A DNA stretch of 64,000 nucleotides, taken from positions 1-64,000 of the forward strand of contig CANRGZ010000003.1 in assembly GCA_947630295.1 (NCBI GenBank), written 5' to 3'. This document shows positions 1 through 8,900 of the stretch, one piece after another. A program made the position numbers and the translations under genes. This DNA is from an uncultured Lachnospiraceae bacterium (GTDB lineage: Bacteria; Bacillota; Clostridia; Lachnospirales; Lachnospiraceae). Each line of letters begins with the position of its first letter. The first letter of the stretch is position 1. A model generated the notes under the pieces. It had not been told where the DNA came from. It worked only from the letters and a program-made list of their open reading frames with translations, and searched no databases.

Positions 1-846
1 CAGCTGTCCGTAGGACATGAACAGCATCAGATACCAGTCGGAATAAGGCAGCTTTGTTTCATAGAGGTGCCGCCGTTCCCCTTCGATGGTAAATTCACTG
101 GTATAGTTTTCCCCTGCTTCCATGGCTTCCTGCAGGCGGACCAGATAGTCCTCGCCGCTTAAGCCTCCCGCGCTGTCATAGCGGTCCAGTACCCGCTGAA
201 AATAGGTCTCGTCCGTAATGTCCTCGTCCCGGAGAATGAAATTTCCCTTTGCGTCGATAATGAAATAGTAGATCATCGCATTCTCCGAATCCAGAGAAAG
301 GGTGTCGCTGATATAACTGATGGGCAGCGCGGCAACCAGCGCCAGGCTCCTGCCGCCGTCGGACAGGGGATACGCCGCCGGAACACCCATAAGCAGCATA
401 GTTTCCCCCGTGGCATCTCTGCCGGTGGCCATCTTTTCCTCCCCGTCCTGCAGGGAAGACAGAAACGCCTCCGGGTTTTCCGCTTCGATCTGGCTGCCGT
501 AGAGCATCTCAAAGGTTCCGTCTTCGGAATACAGCGCCAGATGGTCAAAGCCCCTGGCCCTGGCATTGTAGCTGAGGGAAATCTGCATGGCGTTGCGGTC
601 CAGCGAGCTTGTGGGCGGCACCGAATCCGTCAGAGCGCTGACCTGGGAAAGCCGAAGCTCAATGGCCGTACCGAAATGGGCGGCTGCCTGCTCGGTCATG
701 CCTGCCATATAAAAAGAACCGAGATCGCCGATGGCGTCGGCCCCTTTTTTGTTCATCCGCATCGTCTGGAAGGAAAATACCAGCACACACAAAGCCGAAA
801 TACAGATCAGACTGATGAATAAACCGCGGGTCGCCTTGTTTTTCAT
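1..846 (-). CDS. Membrane sensor protein with extracytoplasmic Cache-like domain, 3' end cut by window
   Basis: A continuous reading frame of 282 codons runs off the left window edge, so only the N-terminal part is seen. Residues about 8-26 form a hydrophobic membrane segment after a short basic start (MKNKATRG). The rest is a soluble region of about 250 residues with alternating alpha/beta character (VSALTDSVPPTS, HLALYSEDGTFEML, YYFIIDAKGNFILRDED, YETKLPYSDWYLMLF) resembling the double-Cache sensor domains found outside the membrane. In this clade such N-termini usually precede a histidine kinase or GGDEF output domain, but that part lies outside the window. The start is supported by AAAGGA about 6 nt upstream. 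It is transcribed away from the tRNA genes. Confidence 0.6.
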   Translation of the reverse strand, partial: MKNKATRGLFISLICISALCVLVFSFQTMRMNKKGADAIGDLGSFYMAGMTEQAAAHFGTAIELRLSQVSALTDSVPPTSSLDRNAMQISLSYNARARGFDHLALYSEDGTFEMLYGSQIEAENPEAFLSSLQDGEEKMATGRDATGETMLLMGVPAAYPLSDGGRSLALVAALPISYISDTLSLDSENAMIYYFIIDAKGNFILRDEDITDETYFQRVLDRYDSAGGLSGEDYLVRLQEAMEAGENYTSEFTIEGERRHLYETKLPYSDWYLMLFMSYGQL

Positions 847-897
847 GGAATCCTTTCTTTTGCAGACATACTTCTGCAAAATCGTTAATCTGTCGTC

Positions 898-926
898 AGT
901 TTAGCATAATTTAAGGGAAATGTAAA
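898..926 (-). promoter_or_regulatory. Possible sigma-A promoter of the sensor gene
   Basis: On the minus strand TTTACA (926-921) is followed after 17 nt by TAACTG, preceded by an extended-minus-10 TG. It lies about 50 nt upstream of the sensor start codon. The minus-10 match is weak. Confidence 0.35.
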
Positions 927-976
927 AGAATTTCTGGAAATATACGTGATTTGTGAAAGGGGGAAAAGAGAATGAA

Positions 977-1017
977 AAAAGAACCCGCAAAAACCGTAAG
1001 GTTCCGGGTCCTTTTTT
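977..1017 (-). terminator. Rho-independent terminator of the tRNA-Ser pair
   Basis: Read on the minus strand, AAAAAAGGACCCG pairs with CGGGTTCTTTTTT (one G-U wobble) around an inner hairpin, ending in a T run. It sits just past the 3' end of tRNA-Ser(GGA). Confidence 0.75.
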
Positions 1018-1020
1018 GAA

Positions 1021-1109
1021 CGGAGAAGGAGGGATTTGAACCCTCGCGCCGCTATTAACGACCTACTCCCTTTCCAGGGGAGCCCCTTCAGCCGCTTGGG
1101 TACTTCTCC
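1021..1109 (-). tRNA. tRNA-Ser(GGA)
   Basis: On the minus strand the acceptor arms GGAGAAG and CTTCTCC pair. The anticodon arm CTCCC-CTGGAAA-GGGAG gives anticodon GGA. There is a long class II variable arm and a T loop GGTTCAAATCC, with discriminator G and no encoded CCA. Length is 89 nt. It follows tRNA-Ser(TGA) by 33 nt and is probably co-transcribed with it. Confidence 0.93.
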
Positions 1110-1142
1110 AGCTGAATATAATAAAAGTATGGAAAAGGAAAA

Positions 1143-1228
1143 CGGAGAAGGTAGGATTCGAACCCACGGCCCCTTTCGGAGTCACTGGTTTTCAAGACCA
1201 GCTCCTTCAACCACTCGGACACTTCTCC
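1143..1228 (-). tRNA. tRNA-Ser(TGA)
   Basis: On the minus strand the arms GGAGAAG and CTTCTCC close the acceptor. The anticodon arm CTGGT-CTTGAAA-ACCAG gives anticodon TGA. There is a class II variable arm and a GGTTCGAATCC T loop. Length is 86 nt. It is the first gene of a two-tRNA serine operon. Confidence 0.93.
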
Positions 1229-1258
1229 ATTGTCCGTGCTGCCGCACAGGCAAAACTT

Positions 1259-1287
1259 ATCTTAGCATTATCATTTTCCGATGTCAA
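1259..1287 (-). promoter_or_regulatory. Sigma-A promoter of the tRNA-Ser operon
   Basis: On the minus strand TTGACA (1287-1282), a 17-nt spacer and TAAGAT (1264-1259) lie about 30 nt upstream of the first tRNA. It is near consensus. Confidence 0.75.
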
Positions 1288-1325
1288 GAAAAAAATCAGC
1301 CGGCCTTTTGCCCGGGGATTTCTTC

Positions 1326-1354
1326 TATACATTTTCCGCCGGAAATGCTATAAT
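1326..1354 (+). promoter_or_regulatory. Probable promoter of the DUF5662 gene
   Basis: A consensus TATAAT minus-10 at 1349-1354 is preceded 17 nt upstream by a poor minus-35 (TATACA). The start codon at 1385 has an AAAGGAGAGG ribosome binding site. Confidence 0.45.
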
Positions 1355-1384
1355 GCACTTGAAATAATATAAAGGAGAGGTTTT

Positions 1385-1951
1385 ATGCATCCGTTCAAGC
1401 ATCTGAAAGTGATCTTAAAACACCGGCACCAGGTGATCCGCCACTGCTTCCGCGCCGGCATCGGATGGCAGGGGCTGCGGCATGACCTGTCCAAATTTTC
1501 ACCGGAAGAATTTATTCCGGGGGCCAGATATTTTCAGGGCTCCCGAAGCCCCAATGAAGGGGAGCGGGAGGCCGTCGGCTATTCCAGAGCATGGATGCAC
1601 CACAAAGGCAGAAACAAGCACCACTTCGAATACTGGACCGATTACGATCCGGTGAAAAAACAGATGCGGGCCGTCCCCATGCCGGTCCGGTATGCGGCCG
1701 AAATGTTCTGCGACCGGGTAGCGGCCAGCAAAGTCTATCTGAAGGAAAATTATAACGACGGCAGCGCGCTGGCGTATTTTCAGCGGGGCAAGGCCAACCG
1801 GTCCATTCATCCGGAAACCTCCGCCCTTCTGGAATCCTGGCTGGTACTTTTGAGCGAACAGGGGGAAAAGGCGGCATTTGCCGCGGTGCGGCAAGCGGTA
1901 TCGGCACGCGCGCCAGGGGCGCACCTGCCAAATCGTCGGAAGGCATTTTGA
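1385..1951 (+). CDS. DUF5662 family protein with repeat-derived C-terminus
   Basis: A 188-residue protein with the His/Asp-rich pattern typical of DUF5662: RHDLSKFSPEEF near residue 32, then AWMHHKGRNKHHFEYW near residue 70, then VRYAAEMFCD. The clustered His and Asp residues suggest a metal site, but the function of the family is not known. The last 16 residues, starting SARAPGAHLP, are encoded entirely inside a copy of the dispersed repeat at 1900-1978, whose sequence also provides the stop codon. The natural C-terminus has therefore been replaced or extended by repeat insertion. RBS AAAGGAGAGG lies immediately upstream. Confidence 0.75.
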   Translation: MHPFKHLKVILKHRHQVIRHCFRAGIGWQGLRHDLSKFSPEEFIPGARYFQGSRSPNEGEREAVGYSRAWMHHKGRNKHHFEYWTDYDPVKKQMRAVPMPVRYAAEMFCDRVAASKVYLKENYNDGSALAYFQRGKANRSIHPETSALLESWLVLLSEQGEKAAFAAVRQAVSARAPGAHLPNRRKAF

Positions 1952-1978
1952 GTTATGCTTCGCATAAGCCTTCCTCCT
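1900..1978 (-). repeat. Dispersed structured repeat, copy 1 (minus orientation)
   Basis: Read on the minus strand it begins AGGAGGAAGGCTTATGCGAA. It contains the perfect inner stem TTATGC-GAA-GCATAA nested in GGAAGGC/GCCTTCC, then a second hairpin GGCA-ggt-GCGCC-cct-GGCGC-gcg-TGCC. Nearly the same sequence occurs at 19626-19707 and 42444-42521. This copy overlaps the 3' end of the DUF5662 gene. Confidence 0.9.
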
Positions 1979-2004
1979 AAGGTGCGGGCGGCGTCCGAAA
2001 CCCC

Positions 2005-2033
2005 TTGACAGCAGGCTGCTCCTGTGGTAGCAT
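2005..2033 (+). promoter_or_regulatory. Sigma-A promoter of a small transcription unit
   Basis: Consensus TTGACA at 2005-2010, a 17-nt spacer and TAGCAT at 2028-2033 (overlapping CATAAT). It lies about 35 nt upstream of the small ORF at 2068. Confidence 0.6.
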
Positions 2034-2067
2034 AATAGCACTTATATAGTCGGAGGAGCCATATATT

Positions 2068-2148
2068 ATGGACGACGGTCCTGCCCGAAGTTGCGGGTTC
2101 AGTTACATAATCTGTCAATACCACTTTTACCATAAATTGCTTTGTTGA
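2068..2148 (+). CDS. Candidate 26-residue Cys/His/Tyr-rich small protein
   Basis: A tiny but complete unit: promoter at 2005, GGAGGAG at 2052-2058 nine bases before ATG, 26 codons, TGA, and a terminator that begins on the next base. The peptide starts MDDGPARSCG and ends YHKLLC, with three Cys, two His and four Tyr or Phe in the last 18 residues and no clear signal peptide. I do not recognise the family. The spacing of the signals argues that it is translated. The same stretch could instead be a structured leader RNA or small RNA (CCATA-tat-TATGG and CCCG-aagttg-CGGG hairpins lie in it) controlling the transporter gene downstream. Confidence 0.4.
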   Translation: MDDGPARSCGFSYIICQYHFYHKLLC

Positions 2149-2179
2149 AAAAAGACGTGCTTTTTAAGCAGGTCTTTTT
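2149..2179 (+). terminator. Rho-independent terminator after the small ORF
   Basis: AAAAAGACgTGCTT pairs with AAGCAgGTCTTTTT around a TTT loop, with one mismatch, ending in TTTTTG. It lies between the small ORF stop and the start of the CNNM gene, so it ends the small unit or attenuates the gene after it. Confidence 0.65.
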
Positions 2180-2224
2180 GTCGTGTTTACAGGTTTTACC
2201 AATTTGAGAGGATGGACATTCATT

Positions 2225-3562
2225 ATGGGGAAAATAGGGCAGCAGCTTCTGCTGCAGCTGATACTGATACTTTTAAACTCGTTTTTCGCGGCGGCGGAAA
2301 TCGCGGTCATCTCGCTGAATGACGCAAAGGTGAAAAAACTGGCGGAAAGCGGCGACAAAAAAGCGGCGACGATGCTGAAAATGGTGGAGGAGCCCAACGG
2401 CTTTCTTTCTACCATCCAGGTCTGTATTACGCTGGCCGGCTTCCTGGGTTCCGCGTTTGCGGCGGATACCTTTTCCGATATGCTGGTAGGGTGGATGGTC
2501 CGGCATGAATTTCTGGCGCTGCCGGAAAACGTACTGAACAGCATTTCGGTTGTCATCATCACCATCATTCTTTCTTACTTTACGCTGGTACTGGGCGAAC
2601 TGGTGCCCAAGCGCATCGCCATGCGCAATCCGGACAAGCTGGCCCGGGCCGTCTGCGGCTTTATCGCCGCCATGTCCACGATCTTAAAACCCATCGTATG
2701 GCTGCTTTCCAAATCCACCAACCTGGTGCTGCGCATCTTCCGGATCAATCCCAATGAAATCGGAGAAGACGTGACGGAAGACGACATCCGCGTCATGATT
2801 GACGCGGCGGAGGAAAAAGGCGACATTGACGCGGATTCCAGAGAAATGCTGGAAAACGTATTTGAATTTGACGATATTTCCGCCGGAGACGTGATGGTAC
2901 ACCGGACGGATATGACCGTGATCTATGATACGGATACGACGGAGGAAATCTTAAGCACCATCGTGGAAAGCGGTTATTCCAGACTGCCGGTCTGCAGCGA
3001 AACCATTGACCAGGTCATCGGCCTGGTCCGGACGAGAGAACTGCTGCTGGCCCTGCGGGAAAAGGACAGCATCGATATCCGGGAAGTGATGCAGGACGTA
3101 TTTTTCGTACCGGAAACCATCAAGGCCAACCGGCTGCTGCAGGAAATGAAAAAGAACAAGTCCCACATGGCGGTGGTGGTGGATGAGTTCGGCGGCACCG
3201 CGGGGCTGGTGACCATGGAAGACCTGCTGGAGACCATCGTAGGGGATATCTATGATGAAACGGACAAAGAGGAACCCAATGAAATTGAGGTGCTTTCGGA
3301 GGACAGCTGGCGGATTTCCGGCAATACGGCCATGGAAGATGTGGAAGAGCTGATTCATATGGATCTGCCGCTGGAAGAAGAGGAATATAATACCTTCGGC
3401 GGCTTCATCATCGCAAATCTTTCCTATATTCCCCACACAGGAGATCATCCCCGGTTCGACTACGGCGACTTTTCCGTCTGTGTGGAGCAGGTGGGGGACC
3501 GGCGCATCGAATGGGCCAAGGTGGTCCGAAAGAAATCGGAAAACCTGCCGGACGCAGATTGA
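2225..3562 (+). CDS. CNNM/HlyC-CorC family transporter with CBS pair
   Basis: A 445-residue integral membrane protein of the hemolysin C / CNNM family, members of which are linked to Mg2+ or other divalent cation export. Residues 1-185 form the DUF21 transmembrane region ([31 protein letters not shown]). A CBS-domain pair follows at about 195-325, with the signature [21 protein letters not shown] CorC_HlyC domain closes the protein at about 340-425 (EYNTFGGFI). I chose the ATG at 2225 because GAGAGG lies ten bases upstream; an in-frame ATG at 2183 would sit directly behind the terminator with no ribosome binding site. Its TGA overlaps the promoter of the next gene. Confidence 0.88.
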   Translation: MGKIGQQLLLQLILILLNSFFAAAEIAVISLNDAKVKKLAESGDKKAATMLKMVEEPNGFLSTIQVCITLAGFLGSAFAADTFSDMLVGWMVRHEFLALPENVLNSISVVIITIILSYFTLVLGELVPKRIAMRNPDKLARAVCGFIAAMSTILKPIVWLLSKSTNLVLRIFRINPNEIGEDVTEDDIRVMIDAAEEKGDIDADSREMLENVFEFDDISAGDVMVHRTDMTVIYDTDTTEEILSTIVESGYSRLPVCSETIDQVIGLVRTRELLLALREKDSIDIREVMQDVFFVPETIKANRLLQEMKKNKSHMAVVVDEFGGTAGLVTMEDLLETIVGDIYDETDKEEPNEIEVLSEDSWRISGNTAMEDVEELIHMDLPLEEEEYNTFGGFIIANLSYIPHTGDHPRFDYGDFSVCVEQVGDRRIEWAKVVRKKSENLPDAD

Positions 3563-3586
3563 CAAAAAAAGTGCGGAATGGTAATA
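3558..3586 (+). promoter_or_regulatory. Strong sigma-A promoter of the first dockerin gene
   Basis: TTGACA at 3558-3563, exactly 17 nt, then TAATAT at 3581-3586. The minus-35 overlaps the stop codon of the preceding transporter gene. RBS AAGGAGGG precedes the start at 3649. Confidence 0.8.
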
Positions 3587-3648
3587 TAGATGATATAAAA
3601 TGTTACCGTATGGCAGGATTGCCATATTATTAAACAAGGAGGGTATTT

Positions 3649-5736
3649 ATGAGAAAGAAAAAAATATTTCATGCAGTGATATCCGCGATGCTGACGCTGA
3701 GCCTGGCGGTTCCGGCTGTTTCGCTGGGAGCGGTTCCGGCAGCGGCGGACGAGGCTGCAAAACAACCGATTGCCGTGTATGACTTTGAAGACGGGCTTCG
3801 GGGATTTTACAACACGGACAAGGACAATTTTGAAATTATAAAGTCAGGTACCGTTGTTGTGAAAAAAGTGGGCGATGAGATCGAAAAAGACGCCAGCGGC
3901 GTTGTGAAAGATCTGACAGACGCCAACGGCTTTTTGTATCAGGGATCAGGTTCATCGGCTCACTATGCGCTGCAGCAGGTTTCCAACCAGCCGCTCTGCG
4001 CATTTGACGCGGAAAGAGGCACCGTTTTCAATCTCTGCAAGACGTATAAGCTGGAAGCCCTTGTGAAAGAAAAATCCGCAGGTACAGGCGACGCCGCAAC
4101 AGACGCGGCGCTGGACGCGGCGCTGAAGGAGGGCGACGAGGTAAGAAAAGCAGCAACTTACAAATCTGCCATTACCTGCAGCAATCCCTTTGCCAAGCTG
4201 GATCAGGCCGGCGCCGTGCTTGCGTTCTGGGGCAAGGCATCCGCAGATGTGGAGACGGGCAAAACCGCATTTATGGAATTTGACAAAGATACTACGGCTG
4301 TCAGCTTCTGTTTTGACGCTGCTTCCAACGTGAAAGTCGGCGAGTGGCACTATTACACTTATGTTATTTCCGCAGGAAAGATCGATACATATATCGACGG
4401 CAAAGCTGCGGAAGGTATGACGTCCATCGATGGAGAAGCGCCTGCGGATTTCACGGCATTCTTAAAGGAAGCAAAGATTTATCTGGGCGCTTCGAACTTA
4501 AGTACGCTGGAGACCCACGAAGCTACCAGACTGGACAATGTCAGCTTTTATAACGGCGCCATGACGGCAGAAGAAGTCGCCGCGCTGTACGAAGCGGAGA
4601 CGGCAGCCGTTTCTGTAGACGTGACCAAGCCGGACAATTTCATTGCAATGGATTCGGCAGATTCCTTTACGGATGTGGACAAAGAAGCCCCGGCCCAGGT
4701 CAAAGACTTCAATATCAACGGCCATACGGTGAAGGGCGTTGCAGTGGCTGAAAACGCGAAAGCGTCGACGAAAGCCGGTATCAAGCTGAATGAAAATCCT
4801 TTTGCAGGCAAGCGCCTGACAGGCGCCAGCATTTCCTTCTGGCTGCGGAGCAATGTCAAAGCGAAAAAAGCGGCTAAAGGAGATATGACCATGGAAGATA
4901 CCATTGCACTTTCCTTTATCGATCAGGAAAAAATGGTTTTCAATCCGAAGGAAGAATCAAAGAGCAAAGAAGATATCACCACGTTTAATTTCCATACCAA
5001 TATGGCCTTCAACTTCAAGGAAGGCGTGCTGAGCGACGTAAATACCGGCAACCTGTATTCGGGCCTGGTGGAGGACACGCAAGCAGCAGACAAGTATGTG
5101 GCCGATTCCAACGGCTGGCATTTCATTACGCTGAACATCAACAACAACGGCGTAACGCCTTACTATGACGGCGTGAAAGTGGAAGGATATATCCGCGGAC
5201 AGGGCAGCCGTTTTATGGACGGATATTATGTAAGATACGGAACCGAAGGCAGTACGGAAAAAGCAGATATTTCCAATCCGGTGAAGCTGTATGGTATGTT
5301 CGGCGGCGACAACAATCAGAGGGCAACGATGATGATGTCTGCATTCGCCTATGCGGATATGGATCTTTATTTCGGATATTTCCCCAGCTCAGATCTTTTG
5401 ACGGAGCTGACTTCTCCCATCGATGTTACCAGAATCAGCTGCTTTAACAATGAACTTTCGGATGCGCAGGTGAAAGCGCTTTACGATCAGGAAACCGCGT
5501 ATGTGAATGCGCAGCCGGAATACAGGGAAGCGCCGCAGGGCAAGAAGGGCGATATCAACAGCGACGGCGATGTGAATGCACAGGATGCGCTGCTTGCACT
5601 GCAGATTGCTGCAAAGATGACCGAGCAGACGGAAACACATCTCACATATGGCGATTTGAACGACGATGGAAACATTACGGCGGCAGATGCGCTGGTTATG
5701 CTGCAGATTGCTGCAAAAGTGGTACCGCAGCCGTAG
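3649..5736 (+). CDS. Secreted LamG/concanavalin-like protein with C-terminal type I dockerin
   Basis: A 695-residue exported protein. Residues 1-34 are a signal peptide (basic RKKK, hydrophobic core, cleavage after PAAA). Two beta-rich laminin-G-like (Laminin_G_3 type) modules follow at about 40-320 and 330-625, recognised by AVLAFWGKAS, WHYYTYVISAGKIDTYIDG, then SISFWLRSN and WHFITLNINNNGVTPYYDG. Residues about 637-693 are a type I dockerin with two intact Ca2+-binding F-hand loops (DINSDGDVNAQDAL and DLNDDGNITAADAL). Dockerins dock enzymes or binding modules onto cohesins, so this is probably a surface or cellulosome-like carbohydrate-binding component. No catalytic domain is evident. It is the first of three related genes. 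Confidence 0.8.
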   Translation: MRKKKIFHAVISAMLTLSLAVPAVSLGAVPAAADEAAKQPIAVYDFEDGLRGFYNTDKDNFEIIKSGTVVVKKVGDEIEKDASGVVKDLTDANGFLYQGSGSSAHYALQQVSNQPLCAFDAERGTVFNLCKTYKLEALVKEKSAGTGDAATDAALDAALKEGDEVRKAATYKSAITCSNPFAKLDQAGAVLAFWGKASADVETGKTAFMEFDKDTTAVSFCFDAASNVKVGEWHYYTYVISAGKIDTYIDGKAAEGMTSIDGEAPADFTAFLKEAKIYLGASNLSTLETHEATRLDNVSFYNGAMTAEEVAALYEAETAAVSVDVTKPDNFIAMDSADSFTDVDKEAPAQVKDFNINGHTVKGVAVAENAKASTKAGIKLNENPFAGKRLTGASISFWLRSNVKAKKAAKGDMTMEDTIALSFIDQEKMVFNPKEESKSKEDITTFNFHTNMAFNFKEGVLSDVNTGNLYSGLVEDTQAADKYVADSNGWHFITLNINNNGVTPYYDGVKVEGYIRGQGSRFMDGYYVRYGTEGSTEKADISNPVKLYGMFGGDNNQRATMMMSAFAYADMDLYFGYFPSSDLLTELTSPIDVTRISCFNNELSDAQVKALYDQETAYVNAQPEYREAPQGKKGDINSDGDVNAQDALLALQIAAKMTEQTETHLTYGDLNDDGNITAADALVMLQIAAKVVPQP

Positions 5737-5777
5737 GAAAACCTTAGTCATAATCACTGATTTTCAAATCAAAACAT

Positions 5778-5820
5778 GAAAAAGCCACAATTTTTTCAAA
5801 CAAAAATTGTGGTTTTTTTT
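5778..5820 (+). terminator. Rho-independent terminator after the first dockerin gene
   Basis: A perfect 11-bp stem CCACAATTTTT / AAAAATTGTGG with a tcaaac loop is followed by eight T. Confidence 0.85.
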
Positions 5821-5842
5821 CATGAAATCCAGACCATTTTAA

Positions 5843-5870
5843 TTGAAAAAAAAGGATTTGATGTTATAAT
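5843..5870 (+). promoter_or_regulatory. Sigma-A promoter of the second dockerin gene
   Basis: TTGAAA at 5843-5848, a 16-nt spacer and a perfect TATAAT at 5865-5870. The start codon is 43 nt further on, with an AAAGGGG ribosome binding site. Confidence 0.75.
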
Positions 5871-5912
5871 ACAGTATGTAGAATTACAAACAAAAAAAGA
5901 AAGGGGATAAAT

Positions 5913-8900
5913 ATGAACCAAAAAAGGCATATGATAACAAAGTGGTTCAGAGGTATCGCGTTTTGCCTGGCATTTTTGCTGGCGCTGCCTTCAGCGCTCG
6001 CAAACCTGGGCACCCTCAGCGCGGCTGCAGCAGATGCGGCTGAGCCGAGCAAGTACGGCGATATCAACGGCGACGGCGAAGTGGACGCACAGGATGCGCT
6101 GCAGGCGCTCCAGGGTGCGGCAAAGCTGATCACGCTGTCTGAAACACAGAAAAAATTCGGTAATGTGGACGGGAAAGATGAAGTCACCGCATCCGACGCA
6201 CTGTTGATTCTGCAGTTGGCGGCGCACATCATCCCGAAATTCCCGGTGGAAGACCAGCAACAGATGTACACACCGAGACCGATGCCCACCGCAACACCGG
6301 AAGGCACACCGCGTCCTACGGCGCCTGTACAGACCTATGCGCCTGAAAACGTAAGGAAAGGCACAGCTGTGAAGGTCGTAGAGGACAAGACAAACAACGC
6401 GGTATATGACGCAGCCAACGACATCTGGGTCATGGCGGAAAACATGGACGAGGGTATTCAGATTGAAAATCCCATCGGCGGCAAAGAGGAATTTGCAGAG
6501 GACTACAGTTACCTCAGAAAAGCAACGCCGGCTGCGCACAAGCTGAATCCCTGGGATCTGAACGGATCCGAACTGGGCTGGAATGCAGACGACGGAAAAG
6601 ATGTCGGACTGGATCATTCCGATCCGAAGGTGGATCACCGTATCTATAACGCCCCGGTGATGGAAGCCGATGATGAACTTCCGTATGATGAAGACAATCC
6701 GCAGGCCGTGGATTACGACATCATCCCGCAGAAGACGGCGCCCGAAGGCGGACATAAAGGCTTATCCATCAGCTTCTGGCTGCAGACCCCCAATGACAAG
6801 GATGGCGCGCCGCTGCTGACATTCTTTGACAGGAACTACTCCGTCATCGTCAGTGTCAACGGATCGGTGCGTTTCGGCACCAGCACACTGGAGCACAACA
6901 AACTGGTCAATTCGAGATACGAATATTTCACGAATAATGAGTGGCATTACTATACGGTCACTTTCGCCAACGACTGGATCACCATCTATGTGGACGGCTA
7001 TGAAGTACCGTTTGACAACGTGGATATCAAGCGCTCCAGCATCGACTTCTTCAACGACGGTTTCATGACCCGCTACAATGCGGCCGTCACCTGGACCGAG
7101 GAAGACTATAAGACAGACTGGAGAGGCTATCTGCAGGAGCAGTACAGAGAAAATGCCCATCAGGACTATGAGTCGATTACCATCGACGACTATACCGTAT
7201 TCGGCAACACCAGGTACAGAGGTACGCACAGCAGTAAGAGCACTGGTGCGAAACTGCTGCTGACTCATATGATGAGCAACAACACCAAGGTTTATATCGG
7301 CGGCGCGAATACCAATGTGCTCGGCAAGCAGGCAGAGCACAGCATGACCAAAGGCACGCTGGTTTCCGGCATCACCTACAATCTGGAAGAGCTGAACGCG
7401 GCGCAGGTATTTGCCAACTACACGGAAGCCGAGAAAGACAAACCAGGAACCACCAGTGTAACTCCGGTTCCGGATCAGGAAGGCACAGAAGCTACCCCGC
7501 TTCCTTCGGTTGACCGGCTGGAAGGCAGGGCCTTCCCGGTAGTGGAAGATTCGATAGATGCCATCGCAACCGTAGCCAAGGACGACAAGGATCTGGATCA
7601 CTACACCTTCAAGGCGGCCAGCAATCCCAATGAGGACGCCGGCGTTGAGTTTGAGAACCTGTTCGAAAACGAGGAAGAAAAAGCATTGATTTCCGAAACA
7701 CTGGATTCTGCGCTGGATACCTGGAAGTCAAAGAACAACCAGACCGAACTCTTCCCGCAGGGCACTTTCGGCGGCGCGGCTGCGAACTTAATCTCTTATT
7801 ATGAGAACTATGGCGATATTTACTATGGAGATCCTGCTCTGAATCCGGTGAATGAAGAAACCGGCGAGTTCACCAGACCGGATAAATCGGACCCTCATCC
7901 GTTCCACCGCCCGGTATGGAGCAAGGGCGCTTCCATCGGCTTCTGGCTGAAGCCTACGGCGGAACTGCTGGATTCCAATTCGCCGGTTATGACGATTTAC
8001 GGCGACAAGGCGGTTATGTTCACCCTGGAAGCAGACGGCAGCCTCTGCTATCTGGATATGCATGATTCTTCCTGGTCCAGCGGCGAGGCAGGAAAACTGA
8101 ACAAATGGTGCCAGAACGCTTTCATGACCAAGGGCGACAAGAAATTTGTCAATGCAGACGAGTGGAACTATTATGTAGTAACCTTTGCCAATGACTGGAT
8201 CCAGGTCTATGTCAACGGCGTGGAAGTGGTATATCAGGATGCGGGTATCCGCAGACAGAGCATGAAGGACTTCAACGGCGGCTTCCTGTCCAGATACAAC
8301 CAGGTCGGCCTGCAGGGTCCGGAGGATAAAGATTATAACGATTACATCAAGAAGAGCGGCGGTATAACCGAAAAACTCGCGACCTGGGACGGCGGTGAAA
8401 CGCCCGCTGATAATGATACCACCAGCATCCGGGCCAACAATGTTTACTTTGAAGGCCCCCACTATGAGAAGGAAGTTGCAGACGGCGACTATCAGAATAT
8501 GCTGCTGATCGACAACCTGACCTCAGCCAACGCCAGCGTCTACATGGGCGGCTGTCCGTCCATGTTGTCTAAGACATATGGATGGGGCGTAGAAGGTTCT
8601 CCTACAAAGAGAATCCGCTATACCGACCATGAACTGGCGGCAGGCATCGAATTTGCGGATCTGCGGTTCTTTGAGGATGAGCTGGATAAGGAAGACATGG
8701 CCACAGTATACCAGAAGGCGAAGGACCGCCTGGGTACGGTTTCCGGCGGCCAGACACCTTCACAGCCCACAGTGGAAGAAACAGCGCCTCCCACAGAGCC
8801 GGAAGGCCTGGTTTCCCCGGTACGGATGCATGCCAGCGCCTCTTGGGAAAGCAAAAACAACGTCAATGTATATACCTTCAGCAAACCGGTAGCTGAATCG

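Noticed and set aside
2041-2148. Known riboswitch classes (fluoride, Mn2+, guanidine, NiCo, SRP RNA) for the leader before the CNNM gene
   Set aside because: None of the conserved cores I know could be matched by eye, so it is reported as a small ORF or orphan leader instead.
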